Below the pieces are notes generated by a model. That model was not told the DNA's origin. It saw only the letters and a program-made list of their open reading frames with translations, and searched no databases. This document shows, in pieces, positions 27,812 through 36,304 of a DNA stretch of 64,000 nucleotides. Numbering within the stretch: the stretch's first letter is position 1; each line of letters starts with the position of its first letter. Source of the stretch: Acetobacter oryzoeni (lineage in GTDB: Bacteria; Pseudomonadota; Alphaproteobacteria; Acetobacterales; Acetobacteraceae); NCBI RefSeq assembly GCF_004014775.2, contig NZ_CP042808.1:434001-498000 (forward strand), given 5' to 3'. A program made the position numbers and the translations under genes.

Positions 27812-28741
27812 ATGAATGTCTCGCTCGAACAGCTTGAAGCCTTTGTTGCCACAGCGGATGCAGGATCATTTTCCGCAGCAGCCCGCCGTTTGGGGCGTGC
27901 GCAGTCTGCCATCAGCACGCATGTGGCCAATCTGGAAGTAGATTTGGGGCTGGAGCTGTTCCTGCGCACCGGGCGCACACCTGTATTGACACCAGAAGGT
28001 GAACGCCTGCTGCGTGAGGCCCGCGTGGTGCTGGACCGGCGCGAACATCTGATAGGCGTGGCCCGATCTTTGGAAGATCAGGTTGAAAACCGGCTGGTTG
28101 TGGCCATAGATGAACTATACCCCGAACACGCCCTTGGCCCGGTTTTTGCCGAGTTTGCAGAACACTTCCCCTACGTGGAAATGGAAATCCTTTTTCCGCT
28201 GATGGAGGATGTAGGCCAGCTTGTGCAGGAAGGGGCCGCGCATCTGGGGGTGATGTGGCAGCAAACACGTATGCCGCCAGATCTGGCGTTCCGCACCATC
28301 GGGCGGGTGCCGCTTAAATTGGTATGTGGGCGCAGCCACCCCTTGGCCCAATGCGGCCCCGTAGCGTGGGAAGATCTTAAACGGTATCGGCAGATTATGG
28401 TGGCCGCCCGCGGGCAGGAGCGCGAGCGCCAACACCTGCGCGTGGCGGGTGAGGTTTGGTGGGTGGAAAGCCACTGGGTGATTCTGGAGTTGGTGAAGCA
28501 CAATATCGGCTGGTCTTTTATCTCAGACCACATTCTGGAGGCCTCTCCCGCAGCGCCAGATATTGTAACACCGCCCCTGGCGTTTGATGCCGGAGACAGG
28601 CCCGTACCCCTTGCTGTGGTGTGGCATCACAAACGCCCGCAAGGGGCGGCTGCGCGCTGGTTACGGCAACGCCTATGTGGCTCGGAGTCTGTTTTATATA
28701 AAAGGTCAAACAAAAGTTCACAAACGCGCGATCAGATGTAA
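27812..28741 (+). CDS. LysR-family regulator, probable regulator of the PACE pump
   Basis: 309 residues from the ATG at 27812 (MNVSLEQLEAFVATADAGS); upstream in-frame codons would run through the pump promoter. The helix-turn-helix SFSAAARRLGRAQSAISTHV is clear, followed by LRTGRTPVLTPEGERLL and the effector domain. It diverges from the PACE gene with a 62-nt shared control region, the usual autoregulatory arrangement for LysR activators. Confidence 0.88.
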   Translation: MNVSLEQLEAFVATADAGSFSAAARRLGRAQSAISTHVANLEVDLGLELFLRTGRTPVLTPEGERLLREARVVLDRREHLIGVARSLEDQVENRLVVAIDELYPEHALGPVFAEFAEHFPYVEMEILFPLMEDVGQLVQEGAAHLGVMWQQTRMPPDLAFRTIGRVPLKLVCGRSHPLAQCGPVAWEDLKRYRQIMVAARGQERERQHLRVAGEVWWVESHWVILELVKHNIGWSFISDHILEASPAAPDIVTPPLAFDAGDRPVPLAVVWHHKRPQGAAARWLRQRLCGSESVLYKRSNKSSQTRDQM

Positions 28742-28874
28742 CAATTTGATATTCAAGAAAATATAGATGTCATAACAGCATAAAAATGCATATCAGGGCG
28801 CATGTTTTGTCTTGCGGACGAAATGAGAAACGCTATGATACCGAAACATTCCGGTATCGAGAGAAACAGTTCGC

Positions 28875-30080
28875 ATGTCTCTTCAAAAAGTCCGCCCCTC
28901 CCTGCTGTGTGCCCTTCTGGGCAGTGCAGCCATTCTGACCATGGGAGGAACCGCCGCCAAGGCAGCGGAACCCGTATTACAGACCGAGCAGAGTGACGTT
29001 ATTACCCTGCCTCCTTATTCCCCCCACACCATTTTGGTGGAAGATGCGGTTTACACCCACAACAAGGATGGCCGCGTTTATGTAGTGGATGCCGATTCCG
29101 GCAAACTGCTGGGCATGGTGCAGGCCGCCTATAACGCCAACATGGCGCTTACGCCCGATGCCAAGCGCATTTACGTGGCAGAAACCACGTGGGAACGCGG
29201 TAACCGTGGCGCACGGAACGATCTGCTGGCCGAATATGATGCCAGTACGCTCAAGATCACATCCGATGAAAAACTGCCCGCCCGCGCGCTGGTCACGCCT
29301 AAAAAGAACGACTTCGCGCTGAATGCCGATGGCTCACGCGCCTACGTGTATCAGATGAGCCCCAGCAACGCGGTGGAAGTGGTGGACAACACCGCCCACA
29401 AAGTGACGCAGACGGTAGAAATTCCCGGTTGCGCGCTGGTGTATCCGTGGGGCAATTCCGGCTTCTCCTCCCTGTGTGCAGATGGCACGCTGGCCAATGT
29501 TAGCCTTGGGGCAGACGGCAAAGTGGGCATGACGCACACAGCCCCGTTCTTTGAACCCGACAAGGATGGCATTTTTGAACAAAGCCCCACTGTTGCGGCA
29601 GATGGCACGGCTTACTTCATCAGCTATAGCGGCATGGTGTACCCCACAAAAATGGGGGAAAACAGCACGGTAGAAAAACCGTGGTCCTTGCAGGAAGGTG
29701 CGGGGCTGAAGGCAGCGCCTGATTCCTCCAAACCGTTTGAAGTAACATGGCGCCCCGGTGGCTGGCAGATTGCTGCCCTGCACAAGGCATCTCACCAGAT
29801 GTACGTGCTGATGCACAAAGGCACGTTCTGGACACATAAAGATAACGGCACGGAAGTGTGGGTGTATGATACGCAAACCCACAAGCGCATCCGCCGCTAT
29901 CCGCTTAAAGTGGCCAGCAACCTTGTGGGTGTCACGCAGGATGAACATCCGCTGATGTTCACCGCCAATGAAGATAACGGTGATTTCTTTGTGTCTGATG
30001 CGCTTACGGGCAAGCCTCTGCGCACCATGAAGGCCCTTGGTTCCTCCCTTATCTTTACGGTTGCGCCGGGTGAAGGATGA
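28875..30080 (+). CDS. mauB: Amine dehydrogenase heavy (alpha) chain
   Basis: 401 residues with a Sec signal peptide (about 1-30, ending GTAAKAA). The mature protein is a seven-bladed propeller-like repeat: HTILVEDAVYTHNKDGRVYVVDADSGK, then MALTPDAKRIYVAET, with similar blades to the end. It matches the large subunit of tryptophan-tryptophylquinone (TTQ) amine dehydrogenases (methylamine or aromatic amine type). In the periplasm two heavy chains clasp two TTQ light chains. It heads a compact operon with MauE, MauD and the light chain; the MauE start overlaps by ATGA. Confidence 0.9.
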   Translation: MSLQKVRPSLLCALLGSAAILTMGGTAAKAAEPVLQTEQSDVITLPPYSPHTILVEDAVYTHNKDGRVYVVDADSGKLLGMVQAAYNANMALTPDAKRIYVAETTWERGNRGARNDLLAEYDASTLKITSDEKLPARALVTPKKNDFALNADGSRAYVYQMSPSNAVEVVDNTAHKVTQTVEIPGCALVYPWGNSGFSSLCADGTLANVSLGADGKVGMTHTAPFFEPDKDGIFEQSPTVAADGTAYFISYSGMVYPTKMGENSTVEKPWSLQEGAGLKAAPDSSKPFEVTWRPGGWQIAALHKASHQMYVLMHKGTFWTHKDNGTEVWVYDTQTHKRIRRYPLKVASNLVGVTQDEHPLMFTANEDNGDFFVSDALTGKPLRTMKALGSSLIFTVAPGEG

Positions 30081-30619
30081 GCCTGCTGGCTGAAACAGCC
30101 CCGCTGGCCGCCCTGTGCGCAGGGGGCATTGGCACCATGTTTTTGGTGGCTGGTGTTTCCAAACTGCGTGGGCATGATGCGTTTTTAGGCACGCTGGCCT
30201 CTTACCGGCTTTTGCCCTCATGGTCATACGAAGGTGTGGCGTGGGGCTTGGCCGGGGCAGAGGTTCTGGCTGGTCTGGCGCTGTTTTCCGGCTTTGCCGC
30301 CGGGCTTGGCGGTTTGGCTGCTGCGGCCATGCTGGTGGTGTTTGCGCTGGCCATGGGCATAAACGTGGCCCGTGGGCGCACCAGCCTGTCTTGCGGGTGC
30401 ACACCCGGTTTGGTGTCTGAAACCCTGTCATGGAAGCTGGTCGCCCGCACCGTGCTGTGCGTGCCGCTGGCGCTGGCCCCATGCTTTGCATCTGGCGTTT
30501 CTGCCTTTGTATGGGGGCAGGGCGTTATGGCGGGTGTGGCGCTGTATCTGGTGTGGCTGGCGCTGGTGGCACTGCCGCCAGAACGCGTACCCGGATCTGG
30601 CGGAGGGCAGGAAGCATGA
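30077..30619 (+). CDS. mauE: MauE-type membrane protein for amine dehydrogenase maturation
   Basis: 180 residues with four to five hydrophobic segments. The blocks VAGVSKLRGHDAFLGTLASY and RTSLSCGCTPG are typical of MauE/DoxX-like redox membrane proteins; the Cys-x-Cys pair probably shuttles electrons for disulfide formation. MauE works with MauD in forming or isomerising the six disulfides of the light chain. It overlaps the heavy chain and MauD by ATGA at each side, so synthesis is coupled. Confidence 0.87.
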   Translation: MSLLAETAPLAALCAGGIGTMFLVAGVSKLRGHDAFLGTLASYRLLPSWSYEGVAWGLAGAEVLAGLALFSGFAAGLGGLAAAAMLVVFALAMGINVARGRTSLSCGCTPGLVSETLSWKLVARTVLCVPLALAPCFASGVSAFVWGQGVMAGVALYLVWLALVALPPERVPGSGGGQEA

Positions 30620-31221
30620 TGCTGTTTCTATACATCTGGCAGGGGCTGCTTACGGTTCTGGCCCTTGGGCTTGCCGTTATGCTGGTAGCCTTGGCCCGCC
30701 AGATTGGTGTGCTGCACGAACGCCTTGCACCGCTGGGGAATCAGGAAGCCAAGCCGGGGCTGGATGTGGGGCAGATTGTGCCGCGTCTGGTTTTGCATAC
30801 GCTACAGGGCCAGCCTTTTGTGGTGGGGGATACCCTGCCCGCAGGCGCCAAGCAGCTTTTGCTGTTTGTGGCGGCGGAATGCCCGGTGTGTAAGCGCGTT
30901 ATCCCCATTGCACGGCAGGTAGCTGCCGAACGTGGGCTGGACCTTATTTTTGTGGGCGATGGCCCCGAACCTGAACTGAAAAGCATGGTGGCTGCCCGCC
31001 CGGAAATGCAGGGTGTTCCCCTCATAACCGGTGTGGAGCTGGCCCTTGTGCTGCAAATTAACCGTATGCCAGCCATGGTACTGCTTGATGAACGCGGCAC
31101 CATTCTGGCCAAAGACCTCGTGAATACCCGGCGTCAGATCGAAGGGCTGCTTGGCAACATGACCGCCACACCCCCGCAGGGTCTGACCGATACAGGAGCA
31201 ATGTCTCATGCTGCCGTCTGA
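30616..31221 (+). CDS. mauD: MauD-type thioredoxin-like disulfide protein
   Basis: 201 residues from the ATG at 30616 (ATGA overlap with mauE; a second ATG follows at once). An N-terminal membrane anchor (about residues 5-27) precedes a periplasmic thioredoxin fold with the redox motif AECPVCKRV and the cis-Pro segment NRMPAMVLLDERG. It is needed for light-chain disulfide assembly in known mau systems. The end overlaps the light-chain gene by 14 nt. Confidence 0.9.
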   Translation: MMLFLYIWQGLLTVLALGLAVMLVALARQIGVLHERLAPLGNQEAKPGLDVGQIVPRLVLHTLQGQPFVVGDTLPAGAKQLLLFVAAECPVCKRVIPIARQVAAERGLDLIFVGDGPEPELKSMVAARPEMQGVPLITGVELALVLQINRMPAMVLLDERGTILAKDLVNTRRQIEGLLGNMTATPPQGLTDTGAMSHAAV

Positions 31222-31795
31222 AAACAAGAACTCCGCAGAACAGGGCACCCTGTTTGACCGGCTGACCGAATCTCTGCTCCGCCGTTTTGCGGGCAAAACC
31301 TCCCGCCGTGGCGTGGTGGCAAAGCTGGGCGGCGTGGCCGCTGCCGTGCCGCTGTTTCCGCTGCTGCCGGTAAGCCGCGCCAATGCGGCTTCTTCCTCCG
31401 CAGCCAAGGCTGTGGCCAAGGCCACAACGCCGTTTGGCTCCAAGGCGCAGGCCAAAGATGCCAACGCGTGCGATTACTGGCGCTATTGCGCCATTGATGG
31501 CAACTTGTGCTCCACCTGTGGTGGTGGCGTACATAGCTGCCCGCCGGGCACGGCGCCTTCTCCCACATCCTGGATTGGCAGCTGCTACAACCCGCAGGAT
31601 GGCAACTCCTACATGATTGCGTATCGTGATTGCTGTGGTCAGGATTCCTGTAACGAAGTGACCTGCCTGAACACGGATGGAGATCAGCCTTCCTACCGCC
31701 CCATGGCCAATAATGACATCATCTGGTGCTTTGGCACGGGCACGTCTGAAATGTACAACTGCTCCACAGCTGCGGTGATCGGGAAAGCTTCCTGA
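31208..31795 (+). CDS. mauA: Amine dehydrogenase light (beta) chain, TTQ-bearing catalytic subunit
   Basis: 195 residues. A long twin-arginine leader (KTSRRGVVAKLGG, then a hydrophobic stretch) ends near residue 59. The mature part has twelve cysteines, enough for the six disulfides of known light chains. The two tryptophans that crosslink into TTQ lie in SPTSWIGSCYNP and NDIIWCFGTG; the catalytic aspartate is in AYRDCCG. The ending NCSTAAVIGKAS matches methylamine dehydrogenase light chains closely. It oxidises a primary amine to aldehyde and ammonia in the periplasm. Whether methylamine or a larger amine is preferred cannot be settled by eye. Confidence 0.92.
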   Translation: MLPSENKNSAEQGTLFDRLTESLLRRFAGKTSRRGVVAKLGGVAAAVPLFPLLPVSRANAASSSAAKAVAKATTPFGSKAQAKDANACDYWRYCAIDGNLCSTCGGGVHSCPPGTAPSPTSWIGSCYNPQDGNSYMIAYRDCCGQDSCNEVTCLNTDGDQPSYRPMANNDIIWCFGTGTSEMYNCSTAAVIGKAS

Positions 31796-31797
31796 TT

Positions 31798-32307
31798 ATG
31801 TTGCGTGCTGTTTTCCGCCTTGCCGTGCCTGCTGTTGCAGCGTGTGCAACACTGGTTCTGGCAGGCGGGGTGGCACGCGCGGCAGATGCCGTGCCGGGGG
31901 CCACAAGTTTAAACCCCACGCAGGTTGCCTATCTTTCACACTGCGGGGGGTGCCACGGTATTGCAGGCGTATCTGGCCCAACCTTTGTGCCTATGCTGCG
32001 TGATAGCGTAGGCAGCTTTGCCTGCACGGATGAAGGGCGGAAATATCTGGTGCAGGTGCCGGGTGTTTCCATGTCCCTCATTCGGGATGATCAGCAGTTA
32101 GCCGATGTCATGAACTTTGTGCTGATTGATCTGGGCGGCAAAAGCACGCCGCCGGGCTTTAAGCCCTATACAGCGGCAGAAGTGCATGAATGGCGGAAGC
32201 ATCCGCTTTCCATGCCAGATTTTATGGCCAACCGCGCCCATGTGCTGGAGCGTTCTTTAGCAGCGTGTCATCGCAGCAACAATGGCGCGGCTGCAACAGT
32301 AAAGTAA
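31798..32307 (+). CDS. Periplasmic monoheme c-type cytochrome, likely electron acceptor
   Basis: 169 residues with a signal peptide (about 1-29). One heme site, CGGCH, lies at residues 49-53, with methionines further on (VSMSL and LSMPD) as possible sixth ligands. It begins two bases after the light-chain stop. In methylamine systems this position usually holds amicyanin (MauC); here the electron acceptor appears to be a cytochrome, as in aromatic amine dehydrogenase clusters as I remember them. It would pass electrons from TTQ to the respiratory chain. Confidence 0.85.
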   Translation: MLRAVFRLAVPAVAACATLVLAGGVARAADAVPGATSLNPTQVAYLSHCGGCHGIAGVSGPTFVPMLRDSVGSFACTDEGRKYLVQVPGVSMSLIRDDQQLADVMNFVLIDLGGKSTPPGFKPYTAAEVHEWRKHPLSMPDFMANRAHVLERSLAACHRSNNGAAATVK

Positions 32308-32435
32308 CACGGCAAGCCCTGTTCTGCAGGGCTGCTCTCGGCTAGATCACGGCTTTGGTGCCACACTAATTGTAAAACAGAAGCAAACCCGCCCCCTGCC
32401 GCGGTTGTTTGTGGATAATGGGAGTATCAGGGAGC

Positions 32436-33797
32436 ATGCGTTTGCGCCACCGTTTGTCCGCCGGTATGTGTTTTGCCCTGCAACTGGCAGCGCTGCCTGC
32501 ATTTGCGCAGGAAAAAACCACCCCCGATGATGCCGAGCGCCCTTTGGCAGTGGAAGAAACAGCAGCAGAAAAAAAGCAGGCCAAGCAGGATGAGGTGAAC
32601 TTAAAAAGCCCTTCCAGCCACTCATGGTTTGATGATGTTGAAGGGCATATTGTGGTGGAAGCCGGTGTAAACGGTAACCCATGGACCAAAACAGGCCGCA
32701 ACTGGGCGCAGTCTTACGTAGATAGGGCCAACACCGCCACACTAAACCAGATTACCGGCACGCTCTCCCACCCGGTAACAGAGCTGGGCGATGGCTATGG
32801 CCTGGGTTTTGTGTTTGAGGTTCTGTACGGCTCCGATGCCCGCTTTAACCCCACCATTGGTATGGGTGATGGCAACCTGACAGGCATGTACCAGTGGACG
32901 CCCACTCAGGCGCATATTGATGCCCACCTGCCGTGGCTGACCAAAGGCGGGATAGACCTGCAAATTGGCCAGCAATACGGTATTCAGGGTTTTGAAGGTA
33001 CAGATGCGCTGGAACGGCCTTTTTATTCCTACAACTATTCATCCGATTACATTGTGCCGTTTGAAACCGTGGGTGTTCTGGCCACATGGCACATGACAGA
33101 CCACGCAGCCCTTGTAATGGGTGTAAACGCCGGTAACTCCACCACCTTTGGCCACGCCAAAAACAACAGCCGCCCCAAAGGGTATTTTGGCTTCCAGTTT
33201 ACAGAACTTGCCGGTGGCAAGCTGGATGTTGCCGCCATTGGCTATTTTGGCCCGCAGCAGAGCGTGTACGCCATTGGGCGTGAAGCCAACCACGATATGG
33301 AATATATCGGAGACCTTCTGGCCTCCTACAAAATTAACGATAAAACCACCGTCACCCTGAACGCCACCTACTTCCATGATGATTACCTGCGTGATGATGT
33401 GTACGGTGTAACCGCCTATTTCGCGCATGATTTCAGCGATGAGCTGACGTTTAACGCGCGTGGTGAAATCTTCCGCGATAACAATGGCGGCGTTGTGGGC
33501 AACAACACGTCCCCCATGTCTTACGTGAACGAACTGCGTGGCCAGAACTATCCGTATGATTACGCACCCGGCACCACCTATGGGGAACTTACGGTGGGTG
33601 TTACGTATCGCCCCGGTTTTCTTAAACTGCCCAAGGGGTCTTTTTCCATCCGCCCGGAAGTGCGGCTTGATAAATCCCTTAACGGCACAAAACCCTTTAA
33701 CCGTGTTTCCCCCACGGATGATCCAAACGTGAACTATGCCAATAACGGCATGAACAACATGTTCTGGTTCAGCTGTGATGCCATCTGGGCATTTTAA
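32436..33797 (+). CDS. Outer-membrane beta-barrel protein (BBP2/porin-like)
   Basis: 453 residues from the ATG at 32436, preceded by AGGGAGC. The signal peptide ends near PAFAQ (about residue 23). A charged Glu/Lys/Ala-rich segment follows (residues 24-60), then about sixteen amphipathic strands with alternating aromatics, ending in DAIWAF with terminal Phe. The arrangement fits the BBP2-type outer membrane barrel family. Its place after the cytochrome gene, followed by a MauD-like gene, suggests a channel for amine substrate, but that role is inference. The 128-nt gap before it may hold a separate promoter. Confidence 0.72.
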   Translation: MRLRHRLSAGMCFALQLAALPAFAQEKTTPDDAERPLAVEETAAEKKQAKQDEVNLKSPSSHSWFDDVEGHIVVEAGVNGNPWTKTGRNWAQSYVDRANTATLNQITGTLSHPVTELGDGYGLGFVFEVLYGSDARFNPTIGMGDGNLTGMYQWTPTQAHIDAHLPWLTKGGIDLQIGQQYGIQGFEGTDALERPFYSYNYSSDYIVPFETVGVLATWHMTDHAALVMGVNAGNSTTFGHAKNNSRPKGYFGFQFTELAGGKLDVAAIGYFGPQQSVYAIGREANHDMEYIGDLLASYKINDKTTVTLNATYFHDDYLRDDVYGVTAYFAHDFSDELTFNARGEIFRDNNGGVVGNNTSPMSYVNELRGQNYPYDYAPGTTYGELTVGVTYRPGFLKLPKGSFSIRPEVRLDKSLNGTKPFNRVSPTDDPNVNYANNGMNNMFWFSCDAIWAF

Positions 33798-33845
33798 AAC
33801 ACCGTTACGCCACTCCACCACCGGCACAACATAAAGGACCAGCCC

Positions 33846-34436
33846 GTGCAGAACCTGATATACGCCAATGCTGCCCTTACTGTTGTGCTGCTTGCGGCCT
33901 GCATTGTTATGGGCCTGATGCTGCGCCGTATCCGCCGCCTGTTTCAGGAAATTGCACCGGTGGGTGCGCTTACCAGCTCTCGTGGCCCGCAACCGGGAGA
34001 TGCCTGCCCGCCACAGCCTTTTCACACACTGGCGGGGGGCGTGCTGGCGCTGGCAGGGGGTGCCAAGCCACGGCTGGTGCTGTTTGTTTCTGCAACATGC
34101 CCGATCTCTCGCAAGGTTATCCCCATTGCGCGCAACTTCTGCGGGCGTGAAAATCTGGAACTGGTGCTGGCGGGGGATGATGCCCCAACCATTCAGCAGC
34201 ACTTTGCCCAGCAAACCAACACACCTGCTGCCGCGTTTATTAATGATCCGGCGCTGGGCCGTGCCTTGCAGGTAGATAAACTGCCTGCCGCGTTTTTGTT
34301 CGATCAGCAAGGCACGCTTATTGCCCGTGGGTTGGTGAACAACCGCGAGCATCTGGAAAGCCTGCTGAACGCGTGGGAAAGCGGGTTCAGCACCGTGCAA
34401 ACCTACATGCAGCACACGCGCCGCAACCGCGCGTGA
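33846..34436 (+). CDS. Second MauD-like membrane-anchored thioredoxin-fold protein lacking CxxC
   Basis: 196 residues from a GTG with AAGGA upstream. An N-terminal anchor (about 8-27) precedes a thioredoxin-like domain. The redox motif reads SATCPISRKVIPIARNF where MauD (30616) has AECPVCKRVIPIARQV: the second cysteine is replaced by serine. The rest parallels MauD, including VDKLPAAFLFDQQGTLIARGLVN. With only one active-site cysteine it cannot form an internal disulfide. It may act as an isomerase-like or trapping partner, or as a structural chaperone. Confidence 0.78.
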   Translation: MQNLIYANAALTVVLLAACIVMGLMLRRIRRLFQEIAPVGALTSSRGPQPGDACPPQPFHTLAGGVLALAGGAKPRLVLFVSATCPISRKVIPIARNFCGRENLELVLAGDDAPTIQQHFAQQTNTPAAAFINDPALGRALQVDKLPAAFLFDQQGTLIARGLVNNREHLESLLNAWESGFSTVQTYMQHTRRNRA

Positions 34437-34564
34437 TGTTGGGTGTGTATTTGTAAAATATTTGGCAACCGTATTATAAATAATCGCAAATAGTTTTTAT
34501 TGACTCTTCTGCTCATAACTTGCCAGATTTAAATTAAGTTCTGGAAAAGAGCAGGAGTGCCACC

Positions 34565-35317
34565 ATGACCGACTCCTTTCATCTCCCCAAAATCTCTCTT
34601 GAAGGCTTGGAGAAGATTATTATCGCGTACAGCCATGTGCCCGATAACCCTACCTTGGATATACTTGCGCGCCTTACCAAAATGGGCTCTGCCGCCATTA
34701 GCAGAAACAATAAGTTTCTGATGGATATTGGTATTATTGCAGGTGCGGCAGACAAAACAGTTACCCCCTTGGGCCAAAAGCTGGGGCATGCGCTGGAATA
34801 CGCCATGGGGGCCGATGCACAGGCATATTGGCGAGAGGCTGTTGCCAGCAATGCCGCCCTTATGGCGCTTATGGCCACGGAACATCTGCAACGCGGCATG
34901 AGCGAAAAGGATTTATCTGCACATATTCTTGATGTTTCTGTGCATAAAAAACATGCGCATACACAAACAGGTGCGCGGTGCCTGATAGATATTCTGCTGG
35001 AAAGCGGATTACTTGTGCAGGACAAAGACAAGCTTGCAGCCGCACCCGCCAAAAGCCCAGATCAGCCAGAGCCTGCCGCCCAAGATCATGGGCAAATTTT
35101 CGGCCTGCAGGCAGAAGATTCCGCGCCGGATACCAAGGACACCACGCCACAGGCCGCCCTTATAGGGGTGCCACTTGCAGGGCAGAATACAATACGCCCG
35201 GATATGCCTGCTATCACGTTGAATCTGACATTGCCGGAAACCGAAGATCTCACGGTTTATGAAAAAATCTTTCGTGCTCTAAGGGAAAATCTTTTGGGTT
35301 TGCCGCCTGTGCCCTAA
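34565..35317 (+). CDS. Uncharacterised protein with helical N-domain and low-complexity linker
   Basis: 250 residues, not recognised. Residues 1-150 look helical and may contain a winged-helix-like pair (LDILARLTKMGSAAISRNNKF then VTPLGQKLGHALEYAMG), reminiscent of DUF5343-type predicted DNA-binding proteins. Residues 155-195 are Pro/Ala/Gln/Asp-rich and probably a linker. The last 35 residues (ITLNLTLPETEDLTVYEKIF) form a short domain. A good ribosome site (GCAGGAG) precedes the start. The AT-rich 128-bp gap upstream holds its promoter. No operon partner. Confidence 0.55.
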   Translation: MTDSFHLPKISLEGLEKIIIAYSHVPDNPTLDILARLTKMGSAAISRNNKFLMDIGIIAGAADKTVTPLGQKLGHALEYAMGADAQAYWREAVASNAALMALMATEHLQRGMSEKDLSAHILDVSVHKKHAHTQTGARCLIDILLESGLLVQDKDKLAAAPAKSPDQPEPAAQDHGQIFGLQAEDSAPDTKDTTPQAALIGVPLAGQNTIRPDMPAITLNLTLPETEDLTVYEKIFRALRENLLGLPPVP

Positions 35318-35461
35318 AGCGTGTTCGCTCTGCGCAAAGCTGGCATGAATGCAGCCCAGTGCAACCTCTGCGCCGGGTAGGCGTTGGGGATAGCATGTGG
35401 CATGGTTTTACACGCAAAACCAGCATGTTACCGTTTAACGCCAGATTCAGGAGAGCACGTT

Positions 35462-36298
35462 TTGGGTATTCCCGATATCACACTGCACGATGGTCTTACT
35501 TTTCCCGTTATCACCTTTGGCACCTACAAGCTCAACGGTATAGCTGGCATGGAAGCAATGGTCAGCGCATTGGATGTAGGGTACCACGCACTGGATAGCG
35601 CCTTTAATTATGAAAACGAAGGTGCTGTAGGCCATGCCGTGCGCAAAAGCGGCAAAAAGCGGGAGGACCTGCGCATTGCCTCCAAACTGCCGGGCCGCCA
35701 CCATGATTATAACGAGGCGCTGACAACCATTGAGGAATCCCTCTACCGCGCGCAGTTGGATTATTACGATCTGTATTACATCCACTGGCCCAACCCCAAG
35801 GTTGGCAAGTACGTAGAGGCATGGCAGGCGCTTATTGAAGCCAAGAAACGTGGCTATGTGCGCTCTATTGCCGTATGTAACTTCCTGCCCGAACATCTGG
35901 AAAAATTGCAAAAAGAAACAGGTGTTCTGCCATCTATCAACCAGATTGAGCTTTCTCCCTACTTCCCGCAGGATGAGATGCGGGCGCTACACAAAAAGCT
36001 GCACATCCTTACGCAGTCATGGAGCCCCCTTGGCCGCGCCAACAAGCTGCTGCAGGACCCGCTGATTCAAAAAATTGCCCAGCGGCTTAACAAATCCACC
36101 GTGCAGGTTATCCTGCGCTGGCACCATCAGCTTGGCTGCGTGCCTATTCCTAAAGCTGCCAGCAAGGAGCATCAGATTTCCAATATGGATATCTTTGATT
36201 TCTCCCTGACAGAGCAGGACATGAAGGACATGGCAACCCTTGCCCGCCCAGATGGCCGCAGCCACGGGCAGGACCCCGCAACATACGAAGAGTTCTGA
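35462..36298 (+). CDS. Aldo/keto reductase
   Basis: 278 residues from a TTG at 35462, placed 8 nt after AGGAG; an earlier in-frame ATG would add 26 residues unlike the family. The catalytic tetrad is visible: Asp and Tyr in ALDSAFNYENEGAVG, Lys in IASKLPG, His in YYIHWP. NADPH-binding residues lie near VPIPKAASKEHQ. It should reduce aldehydes or ketones (2,5-diketogluconate-reductase-like group). It is followed within 6 nt by a LysR gene on the same strand and then an aldehyde dehydrogenase, so aldehyde handling is the common theme. Confidence 0.9.
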   Translation: MGIPDITLHDGLTFPVITFGTYKLNGIAGMEAMVSALDVGYHALDSAFNYENEGAVGHAVRKSGKKREDLRIASKLPGRHHDYNEALTTIEESLYRAQLDYYDLYYIHWPNPKVGKYVEAWQALIEAKKRGYVRSIAVCNFLPEHLEKLQKETGVLPSINQIELSPYFPQDEMRALHKKLHILTQSWSPLGRANKLLQDPLIQKIAQRLNKSTVQVILRWHHQLGCVPIPKAASKEHQISNMDIFDFSLTEQDMKDMATLARPDGRSHGQDPATYEEF

Positions 36299-36304
36299 TT
36301 TATC

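Noticed and set aside
31798..32307. Amicyanin (MauC) as the gene after the light chain
   Set aside because: The product has a CGGCH heme site and none of the blue-copper ligand pattern, so it is a c-type cytochrome.
33039..34415. A 458-codon minus-strand frame opposite the barrel and second MauD-like genes
   Set aside because: No domain, no sensible start, and both plus-strand genes have signal peptides, ribosome sites and family motifs.
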